DNA of 64,000 nucleotides, taken from Arthrobacter sp. ISL-30. Lineage in GTDB: Bacteria > Actinomycetota > Actinomycetes > Actinomycetales > Micrococcaceae. This document shows positions 16,495-24,284 of this stretch, in pieces. The translations under genes were made by a program, and so were the position numbers. How positions within the stretch are numbered: position 1 is the first letter of the stretch; each line of letters starts with the position of its first letter. The notes beneath the pieces are model-generated. The model was not told where the DNA came from. It saw only the letters and a list, made by a program, of their open reading frames with translations, and did not search any database. Location: NCBI RefSeq assembly GCF_018613855.1, contig NZ_JAGGPK010000025.1:91984-155983 (forward strand), given 5' to 3'.

Positions 16495-19400
16495 GGATTC
16501 ATCGCCTTGAGATCGAGGCCTTCGGGCCGTTCGCGGGGCTGGAGGCCATTGACTTCGATCAACTTGGCTCCCATGGTCTTTTCCTGTTGAACGGCCCAAC
16601 TGGAGCAGGAAAAACCAGCGTGCTGGACGCCATTTGCTTCGCTTTGTATGGCTCCGTTCCGGGGGCCCGCCAGGACGGGAAGCGACTCAGGAGCGATCAC
16701 GCCGCCCCCTCCGCAGAACCCCGCGTGCTGTGCGAGTTTTCGGCGAGGGGGCGCCGCTTCGAGGTAACACGCTCGCCCGCCTGGGAGCGTCCGAGCGCCC
16801 GCGGAAGCAGCGGCTTCACAACCCAGAAGGCCAAGACCCTGCTGCGCGAACGCGTGGACGGCGCCTGGATCGAAAAGTCCGGCCGCAACGACGAGGCCGG
16901 GGGTGAAATCACCGCGCTGCTTGGCATGGACCGCGAGCAATTTACCAGGGTCGTCATGCTTCCGCAGGGCGACTTCGCTGCATTCCTTCGGGCCAAGGCG
17001 GCTGACCGGCTGGACCTGCTGCAGAAACTGTTCGGAACCCAGCGCTTCGAGTCGATTGAGCAGCAGCTTTCCCGGGAGGCGGCGGAAGCCAGGAACGATG
17101 TTGCGGACCATGAGGCAAGGTTGCGCCTCCTGGCCAACCAGGCGGAGGCCGAATTCGCTGCGCTCGACTTGGCGAAAGCCGAGTCAGCCGAGCACGATCT
17201 CCCTACCCAGCACGATCTCCCTACACTGTCCGGCGGCCTTTCCACACTGTCCGGCGCCGGCCCTGATTCCACCGAAGAACTGCTCAAGACATTCCGCGAC
17301 GCCGCTGCCGCCGAAGCGGAGCGACGACGCGCTGAAGCCGAAGACGTGGCCTCGGACACGCAGCGGCTTGCACGCCGGTTCCAGTCCGAGCAGGAGAAGG
17401 CCGGCCGCCATCTCAAACTGGCGGCAGCAACTGACCGCCGGGCCGCATTGACAGCGGCCGAACCCGCTGTTGCCAGCTCTCGCCGTCGACTGGACCGCCA
17501 CCGCCAGGCGCTGATGCTCCGCGGCCAGCTTGCCGCAGTCGATGCGGCGGGCGAGAAGAGTGCAGCGGCTGAGGCGCGGCTCAAGGCCGCAGCCTTCGCG
17601 CTTGCCGGGAAGATCCCCGGTGCAGCGGAGCCCGCCGTTCTCTTGACGGCGGTGACGGAAGACATCGCTGTCCTGGAGGCCAGGATTCCCGATGAACGGA
17701 AGCTCGAAGATCTCGTTGCCAGGATCGGAAAGCTGGAGGCGGAAGCTGTCCGCAACTCGGCACACCGGGAACGGTCGGCCGCTGCGCTTAAGGAAATCCA
17801 GCTGTCGGAAAACCGGCTTGCAACAGTGATCAACTCCCTGGAAGGACGCGCGGGCGGCCTTGCTGAAGCCGAGAGGGCAGCAGCAGACGCCCGCCTGATC
17901 ATCGATGCCGTCGCCCGTTACGGGCAGGCCAGGGAGGCTGAGAAAGCGGTTGAACTCGGGCATCTTGAGGCCAAAGAGCATTCGCAATCCCTGCGCCAGG
18001 AGTGGCTGGACTTCCGCGAGGCGCGTCTTGCCAACGCTGCCGCAGATTTGGCCGCCCTGCTGGAAGAGGGCATGCCCTGCCCCGTTTGCGGAAGCGCCGA
18101 GCACCCGCAGCCCGCCGGAGCCGCCGGTGATGGCCTGGCCATAGCCGAGGAGGAGCAGCGCGCGCGGGAAGCATTCGACGCCTCTAGCGACGAAGTTGAG
18201 CAGCTGGCCCGTGAACTTTCCGAAGCGCGACAGCTAGTGGCCCTGCTCGCCGGCAAGGGCGGCTCCGCAGATGCCGCGGAAGCCAGCGAGGCCGGACGGC
18301 GTGCGCAGGCGGCTGTTGAGGCAGCACGGTTCGCGTCGGAGGAACTGGCAAGGATCCTCACTGAACGCACGCGCCTTGCCGAAGAAGCGGCTTCGCTTAA
18401 CGAGCAGCTCATCCGGCTTGAGGCCGAATCACTCCAAACGTCCTCGCTGCTGGCTGCCCTCTCAGAGCAGCGCGATGCCCTGGATGCCCAGCTGTCGGCA
18501 TTGCGGTGCGGGTATCCAAGCCTTCGACACCGGGTTGGCGCGCTGCACGTGGACAAACTCCTGCTCCAGGAAACAGTTCAGGCCGCCGAGAACGTCCAAC
18601 GGGCTGCGGATTCCCTTGCCGAAGCAGAGTCGGGACTTCTGGAATCCCTGCCCGCCGCCGGGTTTGCCTCCGTCGAGGAGGCGCGGGCCGTGCTGTTGCC
18701 AGAGGACGAGGCTCGAGCCCTTGAACATGACATAGCGTCGCACGCTTCCGAGGCCGCCAGGGTCGAGGAGCTGTTCTCTTCCGAAGACCTTGGGCTGGCC
18801 GCCAAGGAGGTGGAAGTCGGCGAGTTACCCCTGGCAGCACAGGAGCTGGAAGACCTCCGCCGATCCGTATCGGCCAAGGAAGATGAGAGCCGCCGACTCT
18901 ACGTCGCCACTGCATTGGCCGACAAGGCCGGCTCACGGCTGGCCGAGATTATGGACAAGTATGTGGCAACCGCGGAGGAGGGCCGGAAACCAAGGGAGCG
19001 GGCGGAACTGCTATCCCAGCTGGCAGAAACGGCCCGCGGGTCGGGGGAGAATTCCTACCGCATGAGCCTGAACAGCTATGTCCTGGCAGCGCGGCTCGAA
19101 CAGGTCGCGCTGGCGGCGTCAGAGCGACTGGTAGCCATGAGTGACGGACGGTACACATTGCAGCATTCGGATGCCAAAGCCGCCCGAGGGGCCAGGTCCG
19201 GTCTTGGCCTTCAAGTGCTGGACGGGTGGACTGGACAGCTGCGCGATACCTCCACCCTTTCCGGTGGCGAATCCTTCATGGCCTCCCTGTCCCTGGCGTT
19301 GGGGCTTGCCGACGTCGTGCAGCAGGAGGCCGGAGGGATAGACATCGAAACCCTCTTTGTGGACGAAGGCTTCGGAAGCCTGGACGAACAAGCGCTCGAA

Positions 19401-19559
19401 CAGGTCATGGATGCCCTCGAGGGCCTTCGGGATGGTGGTCGTGTGGTGGGGCTGGTCAGCCATGTGGGCGAAATGAAGCAGCGGATCGGCGCCCAGCTGC
19501 AGGTCATCAAGGGACGCCATGGTTCCAGCGTGCGCGTCTCAGAGGCCGTCCCCGCGTAG
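16491..19559 (+). CDS. sbcC: Exonuclease SbcCD ATPase subunit SbcC
   Basis: A 1022-residue Rad50-type SMC ATPase. Walker A is LNGPTGAGKTS near residues 33-43, the zinc hook is CPVC with C530 and C533, and the C-terminal half has the LSGGES signature near residue 922 and Walker B in ETLFVDEGFGSLDE. Between them are two long Ala/Glu/Arg-rich coiled coils. An in-frame repeat (residues 235-256) lies in the first coiled coil: HDLPTQ is followed by HDLPT, and TLSG occurs twice. The start overlaps sbcD. Length is usual for actinobacterial SbcC. Confidence 0.95.
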   Translation: MRIHRLEIEAFGPFAGLEAIDFDQLGSHGLFLLNGPTGAGKTSVLDAICFALYGSVPGARQDGKRLRSDHAAPSAEPRVLCEFSARGRRFEVTRSPAWERPSARGSSGFTTQKAKTLLRERVDGAWIEKSGRNDEAGGEITALLGMDREQFTRVVMLPQGDFAAFLRAKAADRLDLLQKLFGTQRFESIEQQLSREAAEARNDVADHEARLRLLANQAEAEFAALDLAKAESAEHDLPTQHDLPTLSGGLSTLSGAGPDSTEELLKTFRDAAAAEAERRRAEAEDVASDTQRLARRFQSEQEKAGRHLKLAAATDRRAALTAAEPAVASSRRRLDRHRQALMLRGQLAAVDAAGEKSAAAEARLKAAAFALAGKIPGAAEPAVLLTAVTEDIAVLEARIPDERKLEDLVARIGKLEAEAVRNSAHRERSAAALKEIQLSENRLATVINSLEGRAGGLAEAERAAADARLIIDAVARYGQAREAEKAVELGHLEAKEHSQSLRQEWLDFREARLANAAADLAALLEEGMPCPVCGSAEHPQPAGAAGDGLAIAEEEQRAREAFDASSDEVEQLARELSEARQLVALLAGKGGSADAAEASEAGRRAQAAVEAARFASEELARILTERTRLAEEAASLNEQLIRLEAESLQTSSLLAALSEQRDALDAQLSALRCGYPSLRHRVGALHVDKLLLQETVQAAENVQRAADSLAEAESGLLESLPAAGFASVEEARAVLLPEDEARALEHDIASHASEAARVEELFSSEDLGLAAKEVEVGELPLAAQELEDLRRSVSAKEDESRRLYVATALADKAGSRLAEIMDKYVATAEEGRKPRERAELLSQLAETARGSGENSYRMSLNSYVLAARLEQVALAASERLVAMSDGRYTLQHSDAKAARGARSGLGLQVLDGWTGQLRDTSTLSGGESFMASLSLALGLADVVQQEAGGIDIETLFVDEGFGSLDEQALEQVMDALEGLRDGGRVVGLVSHVGEMKQRIGAQLQVIKGRHGSSVRVSEAVPA
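17191..17256 (+). repeat. In-frame tandem repeats inside sbcC
   Basis: Two adjacent 18-bp units (17191-17208 and 17209-17226, 17 of 18 bases equal) are followed by two copies of ACACTGTCCGGCG (17223-17235 and 17244-17256). All lie in frame and add Pro/Gly-rich sequence to a coiled-coil arm. Confidence 0.8.
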
Positions 19560-19636
19560 CGATCAAGGCAGTCGTCCTGCTCCGGTACCATGGAATGGTT
19601 ACCGGGTATCGCGCACCGGGAGGAGGGACGGTGCGC

Positions 19637-19705
19637 ATGACTGAACGAGCCCGGATTTATGACAAACCCTTCCTCCCCGGCCAGCGCTGCGCCGTCGGAC
19701 CTTGA
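19637..19705 (+). CDS. Possible 22-codon upstream frame overlapping the MFS start
   Basis: ATG 19637 follows a good GGAGGG ribosome site at seven to thirteen bases, yet its frame ends after 22 codons at 19705. The MFS gene begins at 19659 in another frame with no ribosome site of its own. It may be a translated upstream frame that feeds ribosomes to the MFS start, or a chance frame. No recognised peptide. Confidence 0.3.
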   Translation: MTERARIYDKPFLPGQRCAVGP

Positions 19706-21080
19706 TTCCCCTGCTGATTCCCGGACCACCCTCGCGCCGACAGGCACTGAGACCCCTCAATCAGCCCGGAAGCCCGGGCCGCAACGCGTACCGGGCCGCT
19801 TCGCCCGCCTTCCGGAACTGGCCGGGCGAACCTTCCTTCCCCTCGGGCTGTTTGCCCGCTTGCCGCTCGCAATGCTCACGGTAGGCACGTTGACGCTGGT
19901 TACCTCAGCCAGCGGATCCTATGCCATTGGAGGCGCGGCTGCCGGTGCTGTCGGGATTGGGTCGGCCCTGGGCGCCCCGGTCCTGGGCTCGCTAGCGGAC
20001 CGCTCCGGCCAACGCACGGTGCTGCTTTGGTCCGCCGCGGCAAATTCGCTCGCCGTTACTCTCCTTCTGGTTATTTCGTACCTGGATCAGGGTCCGGCGT
20101 CCCTGGTGGACTGGTGGCTCGTGCTGACAGCGGCTTTCGCTGCCGGCGCCAGCTGTCCCCAAGTAGGCCCCATGGCGCGCGTCCGGTGGATGGCCCTGAT
20201 AACAAGAAATCTCACATCGGGGACCAAGCGGACCAGCGTGGCCTCGAACCGCGCCGACCTCGACACCGCCCTCGCCTATGAAGGGACGGCGGACGAAATT
20301 ACCTTCGTCCTGGGACCCGCCCTCGTGGGAATTCTGGCAAGCATGGTCGCTCCCTGGCTTCCGCTCGCAATCGCCGTGCTGCTGACGATCACGCTCGTTC
20401 CCCTGTTCGCTGTGCATCCCACACAAGGAGCCGTCACCCTTACGCCTCCCAAGGCGCGTGCCTCCGTCGAGCAGTCCGGGCCGGGGGCCGGAGCGTCCCG
20501 GAAACAGCGTCCTCGCCGATCGAGAGCTTTGCTCGCCGTGGCTCTGCCGGTCCTGGCCATGCTGTTCATGGGATCCTTCTTCGGCGCCACGCAGACCGCG
20601 CTGACAGCATTTGCCTCCGTGTTCGCTACTGCTGAAGCTGCGGGGCTGCTGTACGCGGTGATGGGATTGAGCAGCGCGGTGGCCGCGCTCTCTGTGGCCT
20701 TCTGGCCGCAGCGCTTTGGCCTGGGCGCCCGTTGGCTGTTTGCTGCCGGAGCCATGGCGTGCATTGCCTTGCTGCTCCTGTGGCAGGGAGGGCTCGGGAC
20801 GATGATTGGGGTGCTGCTCCTTCTCGGCGTCCCGGTCGGGCCCGTTATGGTTACCGTTTTCGCCATCGGGGGGATCGTGGCACCCGAGGGACGCCTGTCC
20901 ACTGTCATGACCGCCCTGGCCAGCGGAATCGTGGCCGGGACGGCCGTCGGATCCGCGCTTGCAGGGCAGTTGGCACAGGATCACGGCTACGCAGCAGCCT
21001 TCATGGTGTCTGTCTCAGCGGCCGGTGCTCTGTTCCTATTGGGCGCGGCATCCTTACCGTTGCTGCGTGAACGTCGCTAG
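19659..21080 (+). CDS. MFS transporter
   Basis: A 473-residue major facilitator protein with about 12 membrane segments starting near residue 65. LGSLADRSGQRTVLLWSA near residue 105 is the motif A loop between helices 2 and 3. The first 60 residues are Pro/Ser/Arg-rich and cytoplasmic, and a second basic loop near residue 265 separates the halves. The protein has small residues throughout and resembles actinobacterial YcaD/drug-efflux-like MFS members; substrate unknown. ATG 19659 lacks a ribosome site; translation may depend on the overlapping upstream frame at 19637. An inverted repeat follows the gene before the convergent iclR gene. Confidence 0.83.
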   Translation: MTNPSSPASAAPSDLDSPADSRTTLAPTGTETPQSARKPGPQRVPGRFARLPELAGRTFLPLGLFARLPLAMLTVGTLTLVTSASGSYAIGGAAAGAVGIGSALGAPVLGSLADRSGQRTVLLWSAAANSLAVTLLLVISYLDQGPASLVDWWLVLTAAFAAGASCPQVGPMARVRWMALITRNLTSGTKRTSVASNRADLDTALAYEGTADEITFVLGPALVGILASMVAPWLPLAIAVLLTITLVPLFAVHPTQGAVTLTPPKARASVEQSGPGAGASRKQRPRRSRALLAVALPVLAMLFMGSFFGATQTALTAFASVFATAEAAGLLYAVMGLSSAVAALSVAFWPQRFGLGARWLFAAGAMACIALLLLWQGGLGTMIGVLLLLGVPVGPVMVTVFAIGGIVAPEGRLSTVMTALASGIVAGTAVGSALAGQLAQDHGYAAAFMVSVSAAGALFLLGAASLPLLRERR

Positions 21081-21101
21081 GGCAGGTGGCCGCTGCACCC
21101 C

Positions 21102-21134
21102 AGCCAGGCAGCCAGGTCGAAGGCGCCTGGCTGA
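21102..21134. terminator. Hairpin between convergent MFS and iclR genes
   Basis: CAGCCAGG at 21110-21117 pairs with CCTGGCTG at 21127-21134; a second copy of CAGCCAGG at 21102-21109 can pair with the same arm. It can serve both converging genes; no T-run on the plus side. Confidence 0.5.
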
Positions 21135-21143
21135 GTAAGACTC

Positions 21144-21917
21144 CTAGCCCAGCTGGGCTTCGATTCGTGCAGCGCTGGCCGCCAGTGCTGCGCCTACCGT
21201 ATCGGGATCCTGGTCCAGGCGGATGTAGACGACGGCGATCGCCGCCGGCTTGCCGCCCGGAACCCGGATGGGGGCGGCCAGGGACGACAGGCCTGCAATG
21301 ACCTCGTCATGGCTCGCCGCATAGCCGAGCCGCCGCGCCTCCGCGGCCTCCGGCCGGTAGGGGAGCTTAGGCGCGAGCTCGGACCATTCCTTGGGTGTCA
21401 TGGAGGACTGGATAGCTATTCCGGGCGCACCCGCGGTGACCGGATGCCGCGTCCCTGGATGCTGGGCGAGGGTGGCCCCGGAATGACGAGGTTCAACCGT
21501 GACCAGGGTGACGCAGTCCTGGTGGTCCCAGACCGCAATGAAGGCCGTCATATTCCAGGTGTTGGCCAGCTGGCTGAGCTCGGGCAAGCTGGCGGTCTGC
21601 AGGTCCCGGGAGACTCCCCGCGCCAGGACGGCAAGTCCCGGGCCCGGCTGGACCCGGCCGGAGTCGTCGCGCACAAGCAGCGAATGGTCCTCCAAGGTTC
21701 GCAGGATCCGGTAGGCCACTGAACGGTGGACGTGCAGCGCCCCGGCTAGTTCCGCGATGGTCAGAGGCCGCTCTGCCGCTGCCAGGATCTCCAACGCCTG
21801 GATCCCCCGGGAAAGGGTTTGCGAGGGCGAGGGCTGTGAGGCTGGCGCCGCGTCGACCGAAGGCGCGGCGTCGGCGCTTTGGGCTGCGGGAATTTTCTCG
21901 GCTCGGACGGGACTCAT
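21144..21917 (-). CDS. IclR family transcriptional regulator
   Basis: A 257-residue regulator. The N-terminal winged helix lies at about residues 30-95 (GIQALEILAAAERPLTIAELAGALHVHRS split over the helix-turn-helix, then AYRILRTLEDHSLL). Residues 110-255 are the IclR effector-binding domain, which senses small aromatic or carboxylic acids. It is divergent from the flavin reductase gene and probably controls the reductase, monooxygenase and transporter that follow it. The frame runs on to 22037, but ATG 21917 follows a TAGGAT hexamer by seven bases and is the natural start before the conserved region. Confidence 0.88.
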   Translation of the reverse strand: MSPVRAEKIPAAQSADAAPSVDAAPASQPSPSQTLSRGIQALEILAAAERPLTIAELAGALHVHRSVAYRILRTLEDHSLLVRDDSGRVQPGPGLAVLARGVSRDLQTASLPELSQLANTWNMTAFIAVWDHQDCVTLVTVEPRHSGATLAQHPGTRHPVTAGAPGIAIQSSMTPKEWSELAPKLPYRPEAAEARRLGYAASHDEVIAGLSSLAAPIRVPGGKPAAIAVVYIRLDQDPDTVGAALAASAARIEAQLG

Positions 21918-21924
21918 GTGCTCA

Positions 21925-21930
21925 ATCCTA
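21925..21930 (-). promoter_or_regulatory. -10 hexamer for iclR-type gene
   Basis: On the minus strand TAGGAT ends seven bases before ATG 21917, predicting a start point one base from the ATG. Confidence 0.45.
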
Positions 21931-22004
21931 TGGTTGAGGCGGGAGCCAGGAAGCGAGACAACCCGGCACCATCCAATGAACTTCTTGTGCTGTGGATCAC
22001 ACGC

Positions 22005-22010
22005 TACTAT
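22005..22010 (+). promoter_or_regulatory. -10 hexamer for the flavin reductase operon
   Basis: TACTAT, expected start point near 22017, 67 bases before ATG 22084. A possible -35 is TTCTTG at 21982-21987 (17-bp spacer, poor match). The hexamer overlaps the left arm of the inverted repeat at 22009. Confidence 0.4.
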
Positions 22011-22049
22011 TGTTCTACATGTGATTTGAATGTTCAATTATAGAACAAT
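22009..22049. promoter_or_regulatory. Candidate IclR operator in the divergent gap
   Basis: ATTGTTCTA at 22009-22017 and its exact complement TAGAACAAT at 22041-22049 flank 23 bp that contain a second palindrome, TTGAA-TG-TTCAA, at 22026-22037. It covers the predicted start point of the flavin reductase promoter, which fits repression by the adjacent IclR protein. Confidence 0.6.
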
Positions 22050-22083
22050 CAAACGTGGGACAGCTCAGCATGAGGAAGCGAGC

Positions 22084-22620
22084 ATGATTGCCAAGCCAAG
22101 GCCATCAATCGGCAATGTCGCCGCGCCTCGAACCGCGGCTCCCCGCGCGCACCACTTTCGTGGCAGCCTTGGCAGGTTCGCCACTGGCGTCGCCATTGTC
22201 ACTTTTGACGGCGTCACCAAACGCCACGGCATCACGGTTAATTCCTTCACCTCGGTATCCATGGACCCGCCCCTGGTCCTGGTCAGCATCGCCCGGGCAA
22301 CAAAGGCCCACGACGAGCTGGAGGGCAGGCCTTTCACGGTGAACATCCTGGGGGCCGAACAGCAGCAGCTGGCAATGCATTTTGCCGGGCGGGCGGGCCG
22401 CGAGCCCGAGTGGGTCGAGGGCAATGTCGCGCCCCGGCTGGCCAAGGTCCTGGCCTGGTTCGAATGCAAGCCCTGGGCGGCATACGACGGCGGAGACCAC
22501 ACGCTGTACCTGGGGGAGGTGGTCGATTTCAATTACCGCAACGGGGATGCCCTGGCCTTTGCCAACAGTGCCTTCACCACCATTCCCGAAAGCCAGCTCG
22601 GAATGGAGGACCTTCTCTAG
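22084..22620 (+). CDS. Flavin reductase (monooxygenase reductase component)
   Basis: A 178-residue FMN-binding split-barrel reductase of the HpaC/NTAB group. GRFATGVAIVTF near residue 35, HGITVNSFTSVSMDPPLVLVSI near residue 55 and FTVNILGAEQQQLAMHFAG near residue 90 are family landmarks. It uses NAD(P)H to reduce FAD or FMN, which diffuses to the HpaB-type oxygenase encoded 73 bp downstream. ATG 22084 has a good ribosome site (GAGGAAGCGAGC); the frame is open upstream to 22030 but without a ribosome site. Divergent from the iclR-type gene. Confidence 0.88.
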   Translation: MIAKPRPSIGNVAAPRTAAPRAHHFRGSLGRFATGVAIVTFDGVTKRHGITVNSFTSVSMDPPLVLVSIARATKAHDELEGRPFTVNILGAEQQQLAMHFAGRAGREPEWVEGNVAPRLAKVLAWFECKPWAAYDGGDHTLYLGEVVDFNYRNGDALAFANSAFTTIPESQLGMEDLL

Positions 22621-22693
22621 GCTGGCTTACCACCACGCTTCATCGGCAACAGCCGGCATGCAAGCTGCAGTTCAACGACGACTGGAGAGAACA

Positions 22694-24148
22694 ATGGGTA
22701 TTCGAACCGGACAGCAGTACCTGGACAAGCTGAATTCAATGAACCCGCATGTACTGATAGATGGCGTGGTTGTCAGCGACAAGATTGCCGAGCATCCGGC
22801 CTTCAGGCGGGTCGCGCGGACCTTCGCGCAGCTGTTCGACATGCAGCATGATCCCCGCTACGCCGAGTCGCTGACGTATGAATCCCCGACGTCGGGGGAG
22901 AAGGTCTCAGCTTCCTTCCTGATGCCGCGGACGCGCGAGGACCTGGCACACAGGAGGGCTGCTATTCGAACGTGGGCAGAGTACTCCAACGGCTTCCTGG
23001 GGCGCACCGGCGACTACATGAACAGTGCGCTGACAGCCTTGGCGGGGGCCGAGAAGTGGTTCGCCCAGGCCGATCCCATGTTCGGTGAAAACATCCGCCG
23101 CTACTACGAGTACTGCCGCGAAAATGACCTCCTCGCGACCCATACCCTGATTCCGCCGCAGGCCAACCGCTCCGTTTCTGGAACGGAGCAGCTGGGCGGA
23201 CAGCTTTCGGCCAGGGTGGTGGAAGAGCGCGACGATGGCATAGTAGTCCAGGGTGCCCGGATGCTAGCCACCATCGCGCCCATCGCGGACGAACTCCTGG
23301 TGTTCCCTTCCACCCTGCTGCGCTCGGCTCCCGAGGACGCCCCGTACTCCTACGCCTTCGCTGTTCCCAACGATGCCAAGGGTGTCCGCTATCTCTGCCG
23401 GACCTCCCTCTATCACGGCGGCAGCACCCACGACGAGCCGCTCGCCAGCCGCTTTGAGGAGATGGACGCCGTCGTCGTCTTTGACAATGTGTTTGTGCCC
23501 AACGAGCGGATCTTTATGCTCGGACATCCCGAACTTTGCAACGCGTTCTACTCCGAAACCGGTGCCGGTGCCCTGATGACGCACCAGGTGGTCACTCGAA
23601 CCATCGCGAAGAGCGAGTTCTTCCTGGGGCTGGCATCGGAAATCGCCGGCGCCATCGGCATCGACGGCTTCCAGCACATCCAGGAAGACCTCGCCGAACT
23701 GGTTGAAACGGTGGAAATCGGCAGGGCGCTCATGACGGCAGCCGAAGCGGAAGCGGCTCCCACTGAGGATGGAATCATGCTGCCGCGCTGGGCCACGCTG
23801 AACGCCGCCCGCAACTGGTATCCGAAGGTGGCCCAGAGATTTCCCCAGATCATCCGTAAGTTCTCGGCTTCAGGCCTGATGGCCCTTCCGGGGGAGGCAG
23901 ACGTCGCGAGCGAGGCACTGCCGGACATCGAACTGTACCTGCAGGCCAAGACGCTTACCGGCCCGGAGCGCATCCGGTTGTTCAAGCTTGCCTTCGATGC
24001 CAGCATCTCCTCGTTCGCGGGACGGCAGTCCCTCTACGAGTACTTCTTCTTTGGCGATCCCGTGCGCATGGCCGGGGCGCTCGTGAACAGCTACGACCGG
24101 GAACCTGCGCGGGCACGGGTTCGGGAGTTCCTGAAGCGTGAAGATTAA
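22694..24148 (+). CDS. HpaB-family flavin-dependent aromatic monooxygenase, oxygenase component
   Basis: A 484-residue acyl-CoA dehydrogenase-fold oxygenase related to 4-hydroxyphenylacetate 3-monooxygenase. It starts with RTGQQYLDKLNSMNPHVLIDG, has HTLIPPQANRS near residue 155, GARMLATIAPIADELLVFP near residue 190 and ends with FAGRQSLYEYFFFGDP, all family-typical. It hydroxylates a phenolic ring using reduced flavin from the preceding reductase. The true substrate may be 4-hydroxyphenylacetate, a phenol or a halo- or nitrophenol; no ring-cleavage genes follow to decide. A clear GGAGAG ribosome site precedes ATG 22694; longer upstream frames overlap the reductase. Confidence 0.87.
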   Translation: MGIRTGQQYLDKLNSMNPHVLIDGVVVSDKIAEHPAFRRVARTFAQLFDMQHDPRYAESLTYESPTSGEKVSASFLMPRTREDLAHRRAAIRTWAEYSNGFLGRTGDYMNSALTALAGAEKWFAQADPMFGENIRRYYEYCRENDLLATHTLIPPQANRSVSGTEQLGGQLSARVVEERDDGIVVQGARMLATIAPIADELLVFPSTLLRSAPEDAPYSYAFAVPNDAKGVRYLCRTSLYHGGSTHDEPLASRFEEMDAVVVFDNVFVPNERIFMLGHPELCNAFYSETGAGALMTHQVVTRTIAKSEFFLGLASEIAGAIGIDGFQHIQEDLAELVETVEIGRALMTAAEAEAAPTEDGIMLPRWATLNAARNWYPKVAQRFPQIIRKFSASGLMALPGEADVASEALPDIELYLQAKTLTGPERIRLFKLAFDASISSFAGRQSLYEYFFFGDPVRMAGALVNSYDREPARARVREFLKRED

Positions 24149-24161
24149 AGTTCTTCGGAAA

Positions 24162-24198
24162 AAACTGTGCCATTGGTCACAATTTCATAGTACAGTTT
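24162..24198. promoter_or_regulatory. Inverted repeat upstream of the MHS transporter
   Basis: AAACTGT at 24162-24168 and ACAGTTT at 24192-24198 are exact complements 23 bp apart, the same spacing as the upstream IclR site, in an AT-rich stretch. Candidate operator or weak terminator of the monooxygenase gene. Confidence 0.35.
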
Positions 24199-24205
24199 CT
24201 AACTG

Positions 24206-24219
24206 ACCGTTCTGTCGGT
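24206..24219. promoter_or_regulatory. TetR-like half-site pair
   Basis: ACCG and CGGT separated by six bases (24206-24219), 66 bp before ATG 24285. The ACCG/CGGT arrangement is common in TetR-family operators, but no TetR gene is in the window. Confidence 0.3.
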
Positions 24220-24284
24220 AATTCCGATTGGATCATGACCGGAACGCAGGCGGCTATCTTTTTGCCCTCACACCTGGAGTTTCA

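Noticed and set aside
21988..22002. TGTG-GAT-CACA upstream of the flavin reductase as a CRP/GlxR site
   Set aside because: The half-site spacing is three bases, not the six to eight of CRP-type operators, so the match is probably chance.
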